64,000 nucleotides of DNA from Vescimonas cirricatena (lineage in GTDB: Bacteria; Bacillota; Clostridia; Oscillospirales; Oscillospiraceae): positions 15,827-79,826 of the forward strand of contig NZ_JAJEPW010000006.1 of the NCBI RefSeq assembly GCF_020687045.1. Reading direction: 5' to 3'. The translations under genes and the position numbers were made by a program. Below are positions 33,634 through 41,646 of the stretch, piece after piece; position 1 is the stretch's first letter; each line of letters starts with the position of its first letter. The notes under the pieces were generated by a model that saw only the letters and a list, made by a program, of their open reading frames with translations, did not search any database and had not been told where the DNA came from.

Positions 33634-34094
33634 TGGTCATCCTCCTCAAAGGTCCGGGTCAGGATCAGGGCGTCCTCCTTGGGCAGGTCATAGTAGTTCC
33701 GGCGGCGTCCGGCCTCCCGGAAGCCGAACCGGGTATACAGGGCGATGGCGGCGGCGTTGCTGGGCCGCACCTCTAAGGTCAAAAACGCCAGATGGTTGGC
33801 CCGGGCAAAGCGCAGGAACACGTCCAGGAGCTTTCCCGCCGCGCCCCGGCGGCGATACGGGGGAAACACCGCCACATTGGTGATGTACCCCTCGTCGGCG
33901 GCCACCAGCAGCCCGGCATAGCCGATCACCTGGCCGGTGGCGGCGTCCTCCGCCACTAAAAAGGCGGCGCATTGGTTGTCCAGCTCCTCGGCCAGCATCT
34001 TCCGGGACCAGGGCCGGGAGAAGCAGGTGCGCTCCAGCTGCTCCAGGGCGTCCAGATGGTCCGCCGTCATGGGTACGATTCTGATGTTGTTCAT
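33630..34094 (-). CDS. rimI: Ribosomal-protein-alanine N-acetyltransferase RimI
   Basis: The GNAT fold is clear in 154 residues: acetyl-CoA motif A is FPPYRRRGAAGKLLD and motif B includes RPSNAAAIALYTRFGF. RimI acetylates the N-terminus of ribosomal protein S18 in well-studied bacteria, and genes adjacent to tsaD normally belong to this subgroup. Start follows GAGGGAATT. Confidence 0.9.
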   Translation of the reverse strand: MNNIRIVPMTADHLDALEQLERTCFSRPWSRKMLAEELDNQCAAFLVAEDAATGQVIGYAGLLVAADEGYITNVAVFPPYRRRGAAGKLLDVFLRFARANHLAFLTLEVRPSNAAAIALYTRFGFREAGRRRNYYDLPKEDALILTRTFEEDDQ

Positions 34095-34118
34095 AATTCC
34101 CTCGGTGTATTGCGATTT

Positions 34119-35954
34119 TTACTCCACGGTGACGCTCTTGGCCAGGTTCCGGGGCTTGTCGATGTCGCAGCCCCGCTCCAGGGCGATGTAGTACGCCAGC
34201 AGCTGCAGGGGAGCCACCCCCAGCTGGGGCAGCAGCATAGGCTCCACGTCCGGCACCGTCAGCACCCGGGGCGTCCGGGCGGCCATGGCGTCCCGGTGGG
34301 TCTCAGTGGTCAGGGCCAGGACGTTGGCGCCCCGGGCCTGGACCTCCACCACGTTGCTCATGGCCTTGTCAAACAGAGGCCCGTAGGTGCTCAGGGCGAT
34401 GACCGGCGTTCCCTCCTCGATCAGGGAGATGGTGCCGTGCTTCAGCTCACCGGAGGCGTAGGCCTCGGAGTGGATATAGCTGATCTCCTTGAGCTTCAGG
34501 CTGCCCTCCATGCTCAGGGCATAGTCCAGGTTCCGGCCGATGAAGAACACGTCGTCCCGTCCGGCGAAATCCTTGGCCATCTCCCGGATCCGGTCCGCCT
34601 GGGCCAGCACCTGCTCCAGCTTCTCCGGCAGGGCCAGGATATCCCGGACCATGGCGGTGTAGGTCTCATAGTCCACGGTGCCCATGACCTCGCCGAAATA
34701 CAGGCCCAGCAGGTTCAGCACCGCCATCTGGGTGCTGTAGGCCTTGGTGGTGGCCACGGCGATCTCCGGCCCGGCCCAGGTATACAGCACGTCGTCGGAC
34801 TCCCGGGCGATGGAGGAGCCCACCACGTTGACGATGGACAGAATGCGGGCGCCCCGCTTCTTGGCCTCCCGCAGGGCGGCCATGGTGTCCAGGGTCTCGC
34901 CGGACTGGCTGATGACGATGACCAGGTCCCCCTCCCCCACGATGGGGTCGGCATACCGGAACTCGGAGGCCAGGCACACCTCCACGCTGCGCCGCAGCAT
35001 CCGCTCCAGGTTATATTTGCCCACCATGCCCACGTGGTAGGACGAGCCGCAGGCCACGATGTAGATGCGGCCCATGGCCCGGATCTGCTCCGGGGTCATG
35101 GTCAGGTCCTGCAGCACCACGCGGCCCCCCTGGATCCGGGCAGCGGTGGCCTTGCGGATGGCGGCGGGCTGCTCCATGATCTCCTTGAGCATGAAGTGGG
35201 CGTAGCCGCCCTTTTCGGCGGCGTCCACCTCCCAGTCCACATGGTGGTGCTTCTTCTCCACCGGGCGCAGCTGGCGGTCGTATACCCGGATGCCGCTGCG
35301 GGACAGAATGGCCAGCTCCCCGTCGTCCATATAGGCGATGTCCCGGGTGTGGCGGATCAGGGCCGTCACGTCGGAGGCGATGAAGTTCTCCCCATCGCCG
35401 AAGCCCAGCAGCAGGGGGGCGTCCTTCCGGGCGGCCACCAGCCGGTCGGGATAGTCGGCGCAGATAATGCCCAGGGCATAGGCCCCGTCCACCGCGTGCA
35501 GCAGGCGGTTCATGGCCTCGAAAAAGTCGCCGCAATCGCTGTAGTAATAGTCCAGCAGCTGGGCCACCACCTCCGTGTCCGTCTCGGACTGGAACACATA
35601 GCCCTTCTGCTGCAGCTCCTCCTTCAGGGTGATGAAGTTTTCGATGATGCCGTTGTGGACCACGGCGAACTTGCCGCTCTGGCTCATATGGGGATGGGCG
35701 TTGACGTCGTTGGGCTCGCCGTGGGTGGCCCAGCGGGTGTGTCCGATGCCCAGGGTGCCGGGCAGGTCCCCGCCGTCATGGGTCAGCTCCCGCAGAGCCG
35801 CCACCCGGCCCTTTTTCTTGCAAAGGCGCAGCACGCCATCGCCGCACACGGCGATACCGGCGGAGTCATAGCCCCGGTATTCCAGCCGCTCCAGCCCGTC
35901 CAGCAGAATGGGGGCGGCCTCCTGATGGCCAACATATCCTACGATTCCACACAT
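34119..35954 (-). CDS. glmS: Glutamine-fructose-6-phosphate aminotransferase
   Basis: The 611-residue enzyme begins MCGIVGYVGHQEAAPILLDG with the catalytic C2. It continues with the class II glutaminase residues (RYWATHGEPND region) and two SIS isomerase domains, and ends in NLAKSVTVE. It makes glucosamine 6-phosphate, the first step to peptidoglycan amino sugars. A self-cleaving glmS ribozyme lies in its leader, so expression should fall when glucosamine 6-phosphate rises. Confidence 0.97.
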   Translation of the reverse strand: MCGIVGYVGHQEAAPILLDGLERLEYRGYDSAGIAVCGDGVLRLCKKKGRVAALRELTHDGGDLPGTLGIGHTRWATHGEPNDVNAHPHMSQSGKFAVVHNGIIENFITLKEELQQKGYVFQSETDTEVVAQLLDYYYSDCGDFFEAMNRLLHAVDGAYALGIICADYPDRLVAARKDAPLLLGFGDGENFIASDVTALIRHTRDIAYMDDGELAILSRSGIRVYDRQLRPVEKKHHHVDWEVDAAEKGGYAHFMLKEIMEQPAAIRKATAARIQGGRVVLQDLTMTPEQIRAMGRIYIVACGSSYHVGMVGKYNLERMLRRSVEVCLASEFRYADPIVGEGDLVIVISQSGETLDTMAALREAKKRGARILSIVNVVGSSIARESDDVLYTWAGPEIAVATTKAYSTQMAVLNLLGLYFGEVMGTVDYETYTAMVRDILALPEKLEQVLAQADRIREMAKDFAGRDDVFFIGRNLDYALSMEGSLKLKEISYIHSEAYASGELKHGTISLIEEGTPVIALSTYGPLFDKAMSNVVEVQARGANVLALTTETHRDAMAARTPRVLTVPDVEPMLLPQLGVAPLQLLAYYIALERGCDIDKPRNLAKSVTVE

Positions 35955-36017
35955 ATTGATGATTCCTCCTGATTTCTGATAATGGGGAGGACAAATACGC
36001 AGACAATTTGCCTCGAT

Positions 36018-36165
36018 TTCCGGTCGCAGCGTCTCTGTTTTGCGGTCACCCGCATATTTGCCCGCTGCGTGCGCGCCCGGACGGCGCGGGAGAGCTCCCG
36101 CCGAAGGTTCGATCCTCTCTCCTCCTCGTTATCCTGCCGGAAGGGCAGGCACATGGCGCTTGGTA
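36018..36165 (-). ncRNA. glmS ribozyme
   Basis: On the minus strand the leader of glmS contains the catalytic core: A/GCGCC at the cleavage site (between 36161 and 36160), a CCTGCC..GGCAGG helix, AACGAGGAGGAGAGAGG, ATCGAAC, CTTCGGCGGGAG and CTCCCGC. An outer CGCAGCG/CGCTGCG helix follows. The order and conserved blocks match the glmS ribozyme, which uses glucosamine 6-phosphate as cofactor to cleave its own mRNA. It lies directly upstream of glmS. Confidence 0.92.
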
Positions 36166-36290
36166 TGGGATTTTCCCGGGGTACCTCCTTTCTCCGGTTC
36201 TGCGTTCTGTATATCAAACGGCCTGGGGCCGGTTGCCTCGGTATAACTTTCTCTCATCGGCGCATACTGGCCATAGAAGGGGGAATGCTC

Positions 36291-36968
36291 ATGGCCACTG
36301 CTTTTTTCCGCACCATCATCCTGTATCTGCTGCTGATCGCGGGGCTGCGCCTGACCGGCAAGCGCCAGATCGGCGAGCTGGAGCCCATTGAGCTGGTGCT
36401 GACCATGCTGCTGTCGGACCTGGCGTCGGTGCCCATGCAGGACTTCGACTCGCCGCTGATCAACGGCGTGGTGCCCATTCTGACCCTGCTGGCCCTGACC
36501 ACGCTTTTAAGCTATATCAGCTTCCGCAGCGGGCGGTTCCGGTCCCTGATCTGCGGGGAACCGGCCATCGTCGTCCGGTACGGGAAGCTCCAGCAGCGGG
36601 CCATGCGCCACAACCGCATGACGGTGGACGAGCTTCTGGAGGAGCTGCGGGGCCAGGGGGTCACCGACCTGAAGGACGTGCAGTGCGCCGTCCTGGAGAC
36701 CAGCGGCCAGGTGTCGGTGCTTCTGCGGTCCCAGGCCCAGCCGGTAACGCCCCGTCAGCTGTCCCTGAACGTCACGGAGCAGCTTCTTCCGGTGCTGCTG
36801 ATCAACGACGGGCGGCTGCTGCGGGACAATATGAAGAAAATGGACGTGGACGACGCGTGGCTGCGGCAGCAGCTGAAGCGGGAGCACTTGACGGACCCGT
36901 CTCAGGTGTTTCTCCTGTCCCTGGACCAGGGGGGCAACGTGATCTGCCAGGCCAAGGAGGACGTATGA
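36291..36968 (+). CDS. DUF421 (YetF-like) membrane protein
   Basis: Three hydrophobic segments fill the first ~80 residues, then a cytoplasmic DUF421 domain of 145 residues (GKRQIGELEPIELVLTMLLS, then ICGEPAIVVRYGKL and MTVDELLEELRGQGV). Start at 36291 is chosen because AAGGGGG lies seven bases upstream. Family members, such as SpoVA-linked and YetF proteins of Bacillus, are linked to spores or membranes, with no known enzymatic role. The gene overlaps a DUF4363 gene by four bases, a pairing common in spore-forming Clostridia. Confidence 0.88.
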   Translation: MATAFFRTIILYLLLIAGLRLTGKRQIGELEPIELVLTMLLSDLASVPMQDFDSPLINGVVPILTLLALTTLLSYISFRSGRFRSLICGEPAIVVRYGKLQQRAMRHNRMTVDELLEELRGQGVTDLKDVQCAVLETSGQVSVLLRSQAQPVTPRQLSLNVTEQLLPVLLINDGRLLRDNMKKMDVDDAWLRQQLKREHLTDPSQVFLLSLDQGGNVICQAKEDV

Positions 36969-37348
36969 AGCGGTTTCTGATCGTGCCCTCACTGGTGCTG
37001 GCGGTGCTGCTGGCCCTGTGCATTCTCAACGCGGCGGCTCTGAACCGCCGGACCAACCGGTGGATGGACCAGGCGGACCGGATCGCCCAGCTGGCGGAGC
37101 AGGAGCGCTGGGACATGGCCCGGGAGGCCATGGACGCCCTGTCCGCCGACTGGGAGTCGGCCCAGGACTTCCTCCATGTGGTCATCCACCACGAGACCCT
37201 GGACGCAGCCCAGGTGACGCTGACCCGCTGCCGGACCTTGTGCCGCCTGCGGCAGGGGGACGACCTGCTGCCGGAGCTGGCCCAGCTGCGCCAGCAGCTG
37301 CAGCAGCTGGACGAACTGGAGCGCCTGAGCCTGCGGAACATTCTGTAG
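36965..37348 (+). CDS. DUF4363 family protein
   Basis: A 127-residue protein with an N-terminal membrane helix (FLIVPSLVLAVLLALCIL) and a helical, glutamine-rich remainder (DRIAQLAEQERWDMAREAM, LAQLRQQLQQLDELER). This matches DUF4363, normally encoded with DUF421 proteins. Its ATG overlaps the stop of the upstream gene (ATGA), so translation is coupled and the products probably act together at the membrane. Confidence 0.85.
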   Translation: MKRFLIVPSLVLAVLLALCILNAAALNRRTNRWMDQADRIAQLAEQERWDMAREAMDALSADWESAQDFLHVVIHHETLDAAQVTLTRCRTLCRLRQGDDLLPELAQLRQQLQQLDELERLSLRNIL

Positions 37349-37351
37349 CCC

Positions 37352-37807
37352 TTACTTCTCACTCAGGAGCTTGTTCAGCTCGCTCATGAAGGTGTTGATA
37401 TCCTTGAACTGGCGATACACCGAGGCGAACCGGACATAGGCCACCTCGTCGGCTTTTTTCAGCTTCTCCATGACCTTTTCGCCGATAGCCACGGTGCTGA
37501 CCTCCCGCTCCAGGGAGTTCTGCAGCTCCTGCTCGATCTCGCTGGCCATGCGCTCCATGTCCGCCGCGGACACCGGGCGCTTTTCGCAGGAGCGCTGGAT
37601 GCCCCGCAGCACCTTGCTGCGGTCGAAGCTCTGGCGGCTGCCGTCCTTCTTGATCACCACCATGGGCAGATATTCCACGGTCTCATAGGTGGTGAAGCGC
37701 TTCTCGCAGGACAGGCACTCCCTCCGGCGGCGGATGCTGGCCCCCTCGTCGGCGGGACGGGAATCCACCACCTTGCTCTCGCGATAGCCGCAATAGGGAC
37801 ATCTCAT
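37352..37807 (-). CDS. nrdR: Transcriptional repressor NrdR
   Basis: The zinc ribbon MRCPYCGYRESKVVDSRP..CLSCEKRFTTYE is followed by an ATP-cone domain (VVIKKDGSRQSFDRSKVLRG). NrdR senses (d)ATP and represses ribonucleotide reductase genes. The second ATG (37807) is chosen since it is nine bases behind GGAGG and gives the usual MRCP start; the first ATG is only three bases away. No nrd genes are in the window. Confidence 0.93.
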   Translation of the reverse strand: MRCPYCGYRESKVVDSRPADEGASIRRRRECLSCEKRFTTYETVEYLPMVVIKKDGSRQSFDRSKVLRGIQRSCEKRPVSAADMERMASEIEQELQNSLEREVSTVAIGEKVMEKLKKADEVAYVRFASVYRQFKDINTFMSELNKLLSEK

Positions 37808-37876
37808 GGGCATATTCCTCCTCTATGGCGATAATGTTCAGCTTATTATAGCACATGGCGGCGGAATATGCAAATT

Positions 37877-38362
37877 TCAATTTTCCTCCGGCGGCACAGG
37901 ATACCCGTCCTCAAAGCGATATTCCGCCCAGAGGCCTCCGTCCATGGCCCGGATCCGGGCCAGGCAGAACAGCTCCGTCAGGGGAAACGGCCCCTCCCGG
38001 TCATAGGGCGCGGCCAGCCGCACCCGCCGCCCCTCCCGGCGGCACAGACTCCCCGGCGGCAGGGGCAGGGGGCAGTCCTCCGGCCCGGCGGGCCGCCACG
38101 GGGAGTCCTTCGCGGCGCAGGACTCCGCCCCGGCCCACCGGATGGCCCCCAGCGGCCCGGTGATCCGCCGGGAAAACCGGCGGCGCAGACGCCCGCCCTC
38201 CAGCAGTCCCAGTGAAAGCCGCTGTCCCTCCCCCTGGACCCAGACCCGCCACAGGCCCGGCTCCGGGGGATGGCAGATCACCTCGAACAGGTGGTCCTCC
38301 CCCGCCGCCGTCACCGTCATGGTCCCGGCGGCCCGGTCCCCGATATACACAGGATACGTCAT
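37877..38362 (-). CDS. Hypothetical protein, 161 residues
   Basis: A soluble, beta-rich protein beginning MTYPVYIGDRAAGTMTV with a pattern of short strands and arginine-rich loops (RLSLGLLEGGRLRRRFSRRI). There is no signal peptide, membrane segment or recognised motif. It lies between nrdR and a small membrane-anchored protein, and may be lineage-specific. Coding status rests on the uninterrupted frame with normal codon use. Confidence 0.65.
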   Translation of the reverse strand: MTYPVYIGDRAAGTMTVTAAGEDHLFEVICHPPEPGLWRVWVQGEGQRLSLGLLEGGRLRRRFSRRITGPLGAIRWAGAESCAAKDSPWRPAGPEDCPLPLPPGSLCRREGRRVRLAAPYDREGPFPLTELFCLARIRAMDGGLWAEYRFEDGYPVPPEEN

Positions 38363-38383
38363 GCAGCGCGCCTCCCCATCAAA

Positions 38384-38435
38384 GCATCCCCGGCAGGGGC
38401 TGTGCCAGTGTATGCACAGTCTCCGCCGGGGATGC
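38384..38435 (-). terminator. Long hairpin between two hypothetical genes
   Basis: GCATCCCCGGC and GCCGGGGATGC pair around an inner CTGTGC/GCACAG hairpin. The T-tail on the minus strand is short. The same outer arm recurs at 63098. Confidence 0.4.
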
Positions 38436-38446
38436 CCCGTCCCGCC

Positions 38447-38959
38447 TTACCCGGCAGAGGGCAGGCTGTCCACCACCCGGTCCCACCCCAGGTTATCGGT
38501 ATCATAGCAGTATGTCTCTCCGTCGGGATAGGTATAAGCCACGAACACGCCGAAGGTCTCCTCAGGGGTATAGCCGCCCCGGATCGGCACCTCCCACAGC
38601 CGCAGAAGACTGCCGTCGCCGAAGTCCAGGGTCACACCCTCTCCCTCCGGCAGCTCCTGCTGGCGCTTTCCCATTCCGGCCTGCCGGAGCTTTTCGCTGA
38701 TACCGGCCCCGGCCAGCTGAGGATAGTGGACGCGGCTGCCGGCCCGCTCCAGCCACACGCCGTCATGTTCCCGGGCATACAGCACGCTGCCGTTCAGAGC
38801 GTCCATATACCGGCGGTATCCCGCGCTCTGCCGGGACGCCCACACAAGCGGCGTGGCCGTTAGCGCCAGCAGCACTGCCGCCAGGGTGATCCACAGCCCC
38901 AGCTTCAGGCGGCTGCGGTCCTTTTTGGACTGCGGCGCCTCCCGAAATGCTTCATACAT
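38447..38959 (-). CDS. Hypothetical membrane-anchored protein
   Basis: A 170-residue protein with one transmembrane helix at about residues 20-42 (LGLWITLAAVLLALTATPLVW) and an external domain of ~125 residues ending in a conserved-looking GVFVAYTYPDGETYCYD segment. Start at 38959 is seven bases behind GGAGG; the ATG at 38965 is too close. No family is recognised. Confidence 0.65.
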   Translation of the reverse strand: MYEAFREAPQSKKDRSRLKLGLWITLAAVLLALTATPLVWASRQSAGYRRYMDALNGSVLYAREHDGVWLERAGSRVHYPQLAGAGISEKLRQAGMGKRQQELPEGEGVTLDFGDGSLLRLWEVPIRGGYTPEETFGVFVAYTYPDGETYCYDTDNLGWDRVVDSLPSAG

Positions 38960-39024
38960 GGTCATGCCTCCTTTGTTTATGTTCTGTAAACCTTATGATA
39001 CCATGCCCAGGCGGCCCCGTCAAG

Positions 39025-39072
39025 GCAAAAAAGCTCCCCCAGGAGAGACAAATGCCTCTCCCGGGGGAGCTC
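39025..39072 (-). terminator. Terminator of the alr-mazF transcript
   Basis: AGCTCCCCCAGGAGAG pairs with CTCTCCCGGGGGAGCT; the minus strand ends in six Ts. Confidence 0.85.
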
Positions 39073-39108
39073 CTGCCTGGGGAAGGTTATGTACCCTCCG
39101 CCGGGCCG

Positions 39109-39474
39109 CTATACCAATCTGCTGCGGGGCAGGCCGAAGCTCACCGCAATGGCGTCGTCCACCCGCTCCATCACCGCGCCGTCCACCCGGCCCATCCGCT
39201 CCCGCAGGCGGCGTTTGTCCAGGGTGCGGATCTGCTCCAGCAGGATCACGGAATCCTTGGGCAGACCGCAGCACTGGGCCGCCACCTCAATGTGGGTGGG
39301 CAGCTTGGCCTTGCCCATCTGGGAGGTGATGGCCGCCGCAATGACGGTGGGGCTGTGGCGGTTGCCGGTGTCGTTCTGCACGATCAGCACCGGGCGCACA
39401 CCCCCCTGCTCGCTGCCTACCACCGGGCTCAGGTCGGCATAATAAATTTCGCCGCGCTTGACATTCGTATCCAC
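39109..39474 (-). CDS. MazF/PemK-family endoribonuclease toxin (NdoA-like)
   Basis: The 121-residue protein starts VKRGEIYYADLSPVVGSEQGG and contains the RPVLIVQND and SPTVIAAAIT strands with the conserved arginine and threonine of the MazF active site. Its position behind alr is the one occupied by the ndoA (mazF) gene in Bacillus and Clostridia. There, a MazE-type antitoxin gene normally lies between the two. The 131-base gap here has no such frame. Start is a GTG at 39474 with GGAG somewhat distant. Confidence 0.9.
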   Translation of the reverse strand: MDTNVKRGEIYYADLSPVVGSEQGGVRPVLIVQNDTGNRHSPTVIAAAITSQMGKAKLPTHIEVAAQCCGLPKDSVILLEQIRTLDKRRLRERMGRVDGAVMERVDDAIAVSFGLPRSRLV

Positions 39475-39605
39475 AAACGTTCACACTCCGCCGGAAGAAG
39501 TACCCGGAAAAAACGGGTCACTTTCATTCTCCCACGCAGCCCGGGGATTTATACCCGGTTTTCCCGCCCCGCTTCATTCTATGGGGCGGCAGGCGGCGGC
39601 GTGCG

Positions 39606-40775
39606 TCAGAACCGCAGCAGCAGCTCCCGCTCCGTCACCTGTCCGTTCTGTAAATACACCCGGGGCACCCGCTTGCTGACGGCGCAGGTCAGCTCATAGG
39701 GGATGGTCCCCGCCTGGGCGGCCATGACCTCCACCGGGTTGCGGGGCCCGAAGATCTCCACCTCGTCCCCCACGTCCACCCCCGGCAGGTCCGTCAGGTC
39801 GATCATGGACATATCCATGCAGATGCGGCCCCGCTGGGGCGCGGGCCCCTTGGCGGTCATCAGGCTGCACCGGTCGGACAGGCACCGGAAGAACCCGTCG
39901 GCATAGCCGTAGGGCACCACGCCCATGCGGGTGCGCCGCTGGGTGGTGAACAGCCGCCCATAGCTGACGGAGGTGCCCGGCTCATAGGTCTTGGTGGTGC
40001 TGATGGTGGTTTTCAGGGTCATCACCGGCCGCAGGTCCAGCCCCTGGGCAAACTCGCCATAGCCGTACAGCAGCAGACCCGGCCGCACCATGTCCAGGTG
40101 CATCTCCGGATAGCAGGCGGTGGCCCCGGTGTTGGCGCAGTGGCGCAGGGGGAACCGCACCCCTCGCTTTTCCTCCACCGCCCGGATCACCCGGCAGAAC
40201 AGGTCAAACTGCCGCCGGGTATAGGCCTGGCTCTCCTGGTCCTGCTCGTCGGCCACGGCGAAGTGGGTGAAGATGCCCTCCGCCTCCAGCCCCGGCAAGC
40301 CGCAGGCCTCACAGATGCCCTCCACGCCGCCGTCAAAGTGACTGCCGTCGCAGAGGTAGCCCAGCCGGGACATGCCGGTGTCCACCTTGATGTGGATTTT
40401 CAGGGTCCCGCCCAGGGCCGCGGCCTCCCGGCTGTATTCCAGGGCCTTGGCCTTGCAGGTCACGGCCTGGGTAATGTGGTGCTCTATCAGCCGCCCCACC
40501 TGCTCCTTGGGGGTGTGGCCCAGGATCAGCACCGGCATGGTCACGCCGTTGGCCCGCAGCTCCATGGCCTCGTCGATGCTGGACACCGCCAGATAGTCGG
40601 CCCCCAGCTCCTGGAGGGTCCGGGCCACCTGCACGGCCCCGTGGCCGTAGGCGTCGGCCTTCACCACGCCCAGGAAGCGGACCTTCGGCCCGATATGCTG
40701 CCGCAGGCGGCCATAGTTGTGGGCCAGAGCGTCCAGGTCGATCTCCGCCCAGGTTCTCTTTAATGTGGATTCCAT
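39606..40775 (-). CDS. alr: Alanine racemase
   Basis: The 389-residue enzyme has the PLP lysine motif VVKADAYGHGAVQVA at the N-terminus and the second catalytic tyrosine context (VPYGYADGFFR) in the C-terminal half. It supplies D-alanine for peptidoglycan. The gene lies between a GerS-like lipoprotein gene and mazF on the same strand. Confidence 0.96.
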   Translation of the reverse strand: MESTLKRTWAEIDLDALAHNYGRLRQHIGPKVRFLGVVKADAYGHGAVQVARTLQELGADYLAVSSIDEAMELRANGVTMPVLILGHTPKEQVGRLIEHHITQAVTCKAKALEYSREAAALGGTLKIHIKVDTGMSRLGYLCDGSHFDGGVEGICEACGLPGLEAEGIFTHFAVADEQDQESQAYTRRQFDLFCRVIRAVEEKRGVRFPLRHCANTGATACYPEMHLDMVRPGLLLYGYGEFAQGLDLRPVMTLKTTISTTKTYEPGTSVSYGRLFTTQRRTRMGVVPYGYADGFFRCLSDRCSLMTAKGPAPQRGRICMDMSMIDLTDLPGVDVGDEVEIFGPRNPVEVMAAQAGTIPYELTCAVSKRVPRVYLQNGQVTERELLLRF

Positions 40776-40790
40776 GATGATAGCCTCTCT

Positions 40791-41351
40791 TTATTCTGAA
40801 GTAAAGGACAGCAGCCGGGCCGTCAGCACCACGCGGCTGTCCTGAGAAAACTCGGCATACAGCGGGGCCCCGTCCCCGCCCAGCCAAACGGTGCACAGCA
40901 CCTTGCCGCCGGGGGCGGTGGTGTCCAGGGCCAGGCGCAGGCAGTCAAGCCCCTCCAGGGTCTCCTGCCCCGCGTCCACCAGATACCCCTCCTCCATGGC
41001 CCGCAGCAGCCACGGCAGGCAGTTGGCCGGGGCCACGTCCCGCAGACTTCCGGCGGACAAAGCCGCCCCGTCATAGGACACCGTCAGATCCTCTCCGCTG
41101 ACGGAGGCCGTCAGCCCCGCCAGGTCCTCAGGGCCTGTAACGGTGGTCCCGGCGCCGGTGGGGGTCCAGTCGCAGGACACGGTGAACGTGCGGTTCTCCG
41201 TCTCCAGGTGGCAGGTGATCTCCGCCTCCATATGGGCGGCCTGCATCTCCCGGTACCGCTGGCGCAGACTCTCCGCCTGCGACGCGGTCTTTTTTCCGCA
41301 GCCGGCCAGCAGCAGCGCCGCCGCCAGCAGCCATACCAAGCATTTTTTCAC
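40791..41351 (-). CDS. LolA-fold lipoprotein, GerS-like
   Basis: The signal peptide ends in LLLAGC with the lipid-carrying cysteine at ~18. The mature domain of ~165 residues has alternating strands typical of LolA-fold lipoproteins (AHMEAEITCHLETENRTFTV, and LVDAGQETLEGLDCLRLAL). In Clostridioides difficile the germination lipoprotein GerS is encoded just upstream of alr2. The same order here suggests, but does not prove, a GerS-type role in cortex modification. Confidence 0.68.
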   Translation of the reverse strand: MKKCLVWLLAAALLLAGCGKKTASQAESLRQRYREMQAAHMEAEITCHLETENRTFTVSCDWTPTGAGTTVTGPEDLAGLTASVSGEDLTVSYDGAALSAGSLRDVAPANCLPWLLRAMEEGYLVDAGQETLEGLDCLRLALDTTAPGGKVLCTVWLGGDGAPLYAEFSQDSRVVLTARLLSFTSE

Positions 41352-41646
41352 GGTAAACCCTCCCTTTCCGGAAGGCTTTCCGCTATCCCAACATCTATCT
41401 GTCTGTCACGCTGCCCGCCTCGGACCGTTATGCGCCTCGCAGAGTTCGCGGCTCGCAGGCCGCGAATCAAGTCCGATCCATTTTTCGCGGCGGCGCCCCC
41501 CAAGGGGACTTCCGTTGGGCGTGTACGTCGCGAAAAATACTTTGCGCGGAGAGAGTGTGTCCAAATGAGCAAAAGGCTCATTTGGACGCGCGGGTCGGAG
41601 CGGGAACCTAATTTATCCAAAAGAGCAAAGCTCTTTTGGATAAGTC
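41352..41646. other. Gene-free region with two hairpins
   Basis: This stretch has no convincing gene. It contains CGCGAATC and CGCGAAAAATAC segments with scattered short inverted repeats, then the hairpin GTCCAAATGAGC/GCTCATTTGGAC (41559-41587) and the terminator at 41613. Base composition is mixed and unlike coding DNA. A similar AAAGAGCAAAGC string occurs after clpC near 31180. Confidence 0.5.
41613..41643 (-). terminator. Terminator after nnrD
   Basis: TTATCCAAAAGAG pairs perfectly with CTCTTTTGGATAA across a five-base loop. Confidence 0.7.
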
